A stretch of DNA of 64,000 nucleotides, taken from NCBI RefSeq assembly GCF_000328475.2, contig NC_026487.1:558001-622000 (forward strand), in the 5' to 3' direction. The stretch comes from Mycosarcoma maydis. Its lineage: Eukaryota > Basidiomycota > Ustilaginomycetes > Ustilaginales. Numbering within the stretch: position 1 is the first letter of the stretch; each line of letters opens with the position of its first letter. The notes under the pieces were generated by a model, which was not told the origin of the DNA, made no database searches, and saw nothing but the letters and a program-made list of their open reading frames with translations. A program made the translations under genes and the position numbers. Of the stretch, positions 60,337 to 64,000 are shown piece by piece.

Positions 60337-61515
60337 TGTGATGGATGGCAAACGCCCACGCGCCAGATGGATCTGCAGAAGCTGCTGCGGTGAAGCGACC
60401 AATCAGGACCGAGCAAATTCAACCAACACGCGGCTTGATTGGCTTTTGACTGCGCCAATTCTCGCCTGTCAGGTAACAGACCAAACAAACCCAAGTGTAC
60501 CAAAAGGAGGCCATGTACGCTGTCAGCGTCAAGCTAGGGTGCAAGGATGTAAGGATGCAAAGACAGCTTTAGGAAAAAAGTCATATCTTGCACTTCGCTC
60601 AGTGGGCCAGCTTAGCCTTGGAAAGCAAGCTGTACCGAGCTGGCAGCTTTGGAATCTGAAAGCGCTGGCTGACCATCAGCAGCAAGCACGCTTGGCCACA
60701 GAGCGGCTGATTACCGACAATCGTGAATCAGAGCGCTCCCCAATATTCACGATTATCAAAGCAGGAAAATCAAACAAATCCATGCCAAATGATATAATCT
60801 GAACCGCGCGCGCCTCTTTAAGCGTTCTTCCACTCGTGACTGTGGTTCTGAAGCCCGAAAGTCGTGCAAGTCAACTTTCATGAGTCGGCGTTATCAAAAC
60901 AAGCCCAAGCCCAAACCCAACCCAAAACCCAAAACCAAAAATAACGAGCCACCAATTTCCCCCCGAGAAGAAAAGGTCGCCGCCGCGGTTGGCCAGAACC
61001 AACCAACATTCACGGTTGCGGGACATGGCAAGGGGAAATTGTTGCTATTCTTCTTGATCAAGGCGGTCGAAAAAAGAACGGCGTCCTGACACATCTAAAG
61101 TTGACGCACGCCTGCAAAAGTGCGCGCGTGCGATCCTTCCATCCGAATCCGCGCTATCCCTCCGCAAGAGAAAACATCGACAACATCTGATCGGCAAACA
61201 ACGCCGAAAGCTTTGCTTCACAGCGCATCTATGAAAGACATTGATCCGAGCATCGTCTCTTTGCACGTTGCTGTGATGTTGCAGAACTGTCGACTGGTGC
61301 GTAAAGCACGCTCCGCAGTGGTTTCTGATGGAAATGGCGTCCAAAGCAGCCAAGCCGTGCCCAGTGCCCATCACTGTCTGCCTGTTCCCATATCGATGCT
61401 GGTCCTGCCAATGGTCCTCTGAGACACTTACTCACCTACACAATGAGATCCAATATCGAATGCGGTTACGAAGGAGTTTGTCGAACAAAGAGGGATGCCT
61501 GTGTTGGACACTTTT

Positions 61516-61587
61516 TGGTTGGCTTGAATCCGTTGGTTGGCTTGAATCCGTTGGTTGGCTTGAAACCGTTAGATGGCTTGAGATGAC
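61516..61587. repeat. 18-bp minisatellite, three near-perfect units plus one degenerate
   Basis: Unit TTGGTTGGCTTGAATCCG occurs at 61516-61533 and 61534-61551. It occurs with one change at 61552-61569, and a degraded copy follows to 61587. It is 18 bp, so divisible by three, but it lies in no supported gene. Confidence 0.9.
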
Positions 61588-63796
61588 GAGGTGATTGGCT
61601 TGACTACAGAGGAGACAGGTTGGCTTAGGACCTGACTACAATGATGTGCGGGAGCTAGGTAGTAGTACGAGGTGTGGTTGTCGCTGGGTGGGATGTGGCA
61701 AGGATCGTGATGGTCTACAAGGAATGCCGACTCAGCCTGAATGGAAAGGGTAAAAGCTGTGATCTTCTTGGCGTGGGGTCGCTCGTCACAAGCGCATTCG
61801 TGGAGAAGAAAAAAAAAATAGAGGAAAAAGAGGTGATGCTTTCAGCAAGGTCGATGCAGGACTTTGCACGCAGTCGCAAGGGCCGGTGGGTCACTTGAGA
61901 ATGGAAACCGGAGAGGTCACAGGGAATACATGAGCGGGCGGCAATTTCAAACAGGCAAGTTGACTAGCCTGAAAGCAGAGAGGTACACAAAGCAAACGCA
62001 CACGATTGGACGAGCCGAGGTAGCGGAAGCTCTCGGATGGTGGATTGAGCGTCTCGACCCCGCTTGCAAGCTGCGTGGTTTACAGTCAACTTTGAGCCTC
62101 GCATCCAATCAGATCTAATCCATTATTTCTATCCGAGGACGAGCGTGGAGGCTAGATTTCCCCTTCGGTGAAAATGACTGCTTCTTCGTTTTCAGCTTCT
62201 GAACGACAACGCAGACGGCTTGCGTGGCCTGCACCAAGGTGTGAAAACTTTGACTTGCTCAAGTTCACCCTCCCTATTTCAAAAAAATGCGCAAAGGATG
62301 ACGACTTTTCAGATCCTTGTCTTTCGCTCACACCGCCAGCTACTGCTGCGAGCAAAAACCAGAAGAATATTCAGACCTTTGCAATGCTCCAAGGAATTAA
62401 GAATTAAACCGACGCGAGAGATGGTTGACTATCTCTAATCGAGCCAATCACATTGTTCCTTTTCATCTCTTTCATCTTTCAGAAGGGTCCTTCTTAATCG
62501 TCGTGGTCTGCGCATCCTCTTCCGCAAGTTGAGAAGGCTGAGGACGACTCGGCCGAAGCTTCGGTGAACCAAAAAGGCGAAAAAGGGCCACTACGTTCAC
62601 GCTTTATGTCTGCAGCGTAAACTTGATCTACTGTCTCCGGACTTGGCCGTGCGTGCCATCATCTCGCTTTCATTTCGGTGGACTTTTCGCAACGCGATCG
62701 ATGCAAGTGAAAATCTGCCGTCGAGTCATCATCTCATGTTGCCACCAAGTGGCCGTCCTGCTCGCCGCGGATACTGTGATCCGCTGAAAGCGATCCCACT
62801 CGTGACTCTTGTCTCCGCTGCCACGCACGACGCAGTCCGTTCAACCCTCCAGCGTGTCTGTCTTTCAGCCCCCACGTGTTCCTACGTCGCAACGCTCCAT
62901 GATCACAGCTCTATGATGTAGCGACTCTTTTGTATTCCTCGTCATCTCTGTCAGGAGCAATGGAAACCGCTCACGCAGCTTCGCAACTCAAGTGTGCTCA
63001 AGTCTCGCATCAAATACCGTGTCGGTGAGATTCGCGGTCTTCAACAGCAGAAATCTAATCAACGCACGAGTTTACGTTCAATTATCGAGGCGGCGGCAAC
63101 TTGCCACCTCTGAGCTGTTTGGTGCCACAATTCCGATTCTGACCGATCGATAACTCACAACTCTCTCCTCGTCCATGACGCGCCCTTGGACCAGTTCGTG
63201 GTTCGTGAATCATGGCAGCGTGCCTCACGCCTTAAATCACGAATCGGGAATAAAAAATAACTTCTTTCTATGATATATGTTAGCTAAGAACAGTTCAACA
63301 GCTACCTCATTCCCAAACTGACAGAACTCGGCACGTGACTTGGCCTCATTCGTGAATTTCTTGACCCCCGTTTTGTTCCCTTTTATTTGGTTGGTTTTCG
63401 TTAGGCTCTTCCGTTTACAAAGAATCGTGAATGCACTCACGACTGACTCGTGAGATGTGGCCGTACACCGCAAACCCGTGATGATATCAGACGAGACAGG
63501 CCCGGCTGTTTTCGTGAGTCTCTGCTAATCAACTAGTCTGATGCCGTAAGAGCATAGCGCACCTCGTCTGTCACTATCGGCTCATTGCAAGGCTGACGCT
63601 GACCCTGTGACCAGCTTGATGACAAGCATCGCACACTCGTGGCACGCTAACTGGATAGAGTCTATCAAAGGCAACAACAGCTCAGGCTTTGGCACACTGG
63701 GTCTTTGGACTGGATTCTATTGAAACAACGCAAAATACTGCGTGGGTGAGGAGATGACTCTGGAAAAAGAACTTGTAGCTTGAAAGCCTCTAGAGA

Positions 63797-64000
63797 TCAT
63801 CCTGCACGGTGGATCATCGACTCGCGGGCAGGACCGACGCCGATCCATTCGATCTTGACGCCCAGGAACTGCTCGATGAAATCGACGTAGTTTCGGCAGT
63901 TTTCCGGCAGCTCTTCCCAGGTGGTAGTCTTGGAGATGTCCTGCTGCCATCCGGGCAGCGTCTTGTACTGCACCTCAACCTTGGCAAGCACCTCAAGGTC
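63797..64000 (-). CDS. ade12: Adenylosuccinate synthetase, C-terminal fragment
   Basis: The frame is open to the window edge, so only the last 67 codons and the TGA stop (63799-63797) are present. Adenylosuccinate synthetase catalyses the GTP-dependent first step from IMP to AMP. The C-terminal family pattern is clear: [35 protein letters not shown] and the conserved end [12 protein letters not shown]. The gene lies upstream of glt1 on the same strand but is separated by about 4 kb, so there is no reason to link their expression. Confidence 0.93.
   Translation of the reverse strand, partial: DLEVLAKVEVQYKTLPGWQQDISKTTTWEELPENCRNYVDFIEQFLGVKIEWIGVGPARESMIHRAG

Larger units (their letters stand above)
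59791..63796. other. Large apparently gene-free region between glt1 and ade12
   Basis: Four kilobases without a frame I can support as a gene. The glt1-proximal part (to about 60,250) is probably promoter and leader. Other contents are a GACAGACA/GGCAGACG tract (60275-60336), a degenerate CCCAAA-rich stretch (60898-60945), an 18-bp minisatellite (61516-61587), an A run near 61809, and heptamers at 60718-60752, 63196-63245 and 63421. A spliced small gene or a noncoding RNA could be hidden. Confidence 0.5.

Noticed and set aside
60341..60802. 153-codon plus-strand frame upstream of glt1
   Set aside because: It runs out of a microsatellite, has no domain or signal peptide, and ends in repeat sequence.

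Overview
This window is a gene-dense stretch of a smut-fungus genome (Basidiomycota, Ustilaginales), most likely Ustilago maydis or a very close relative. The evidence is the large, mostly intronless nuclear genes coding for eukaryotic proteins, short GTAAGT-type introns in a few genes, and a multi-KH protein resembling the smut regulator Khd4. Gene order also fits: as I remember them, the U. maydis tags for khd4 (UMAG_03837), ire1 (UMAG_03841) and nar1 (UMAG_03847) are spaced four and ten genes apart, exactly as here. This is from memory and was not checked. There are no phage, plasmid, CRISPR or transposon genes.

Layout. Positions 1-4675 hold the 3' end of NSE4 (+), then on the minus strand an SRR1-domain protein, the palmitoyltransferase subunit ERF4 (four exons, reconstructed here) and RPB5. 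Positions 5678-28170 form a long same-strand (minus) block of KHD4, GET3, biotin-protein ligase, RCL1, IRE1 and SYF1. It is interrupted only by a plus-strand tRNA-Lys(CTT) with an intron. RCL1 contains a 100-N assembly gap. Positions 29273-38996 hold a plus-strand Zn2Cys6 regulator with four Cys-Cys repeats, then SSF1, SDH4 (three exons) and RPL3 (three exons, with an ATG exon of only 15 nt) on the minus strand.

Positions 39777-59790 hold a nitrogen-assimilation block: nitrate reductase, nitrite reductase, a divergent nitrate transporter and NADH-glutamate synthase. Together these cover nitrate uptake, reduction to nitrite and ammonium, and entry into glutamate. The 2.3-kb region between the nitrite reductase and transporter genes carries 11 GATAA/TTATC sites, as expected for a GATA-factor (Nit2/AreA-type) promoter. 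A 4-kb apparently gene-free stretch follows, and the window ends in the C-terminus of adenylosuccinate synthetase.

Nearly every intergenic region carries a heptamer family (ATTCGTG / CACGAAT, with an ACTCGTG variant) in tandem and inverted arrays. I saw no such array inside the long coding regions. The most useful second looks are this repeat family, the apparently false gap plus one-base frameshift in RCL1, the missing Rieske histidine in nitrite reductase, the Cys-Cys repeats of the Zn2Cys6 protein, and the extension of the nitrate cluster to glutamate synthase.
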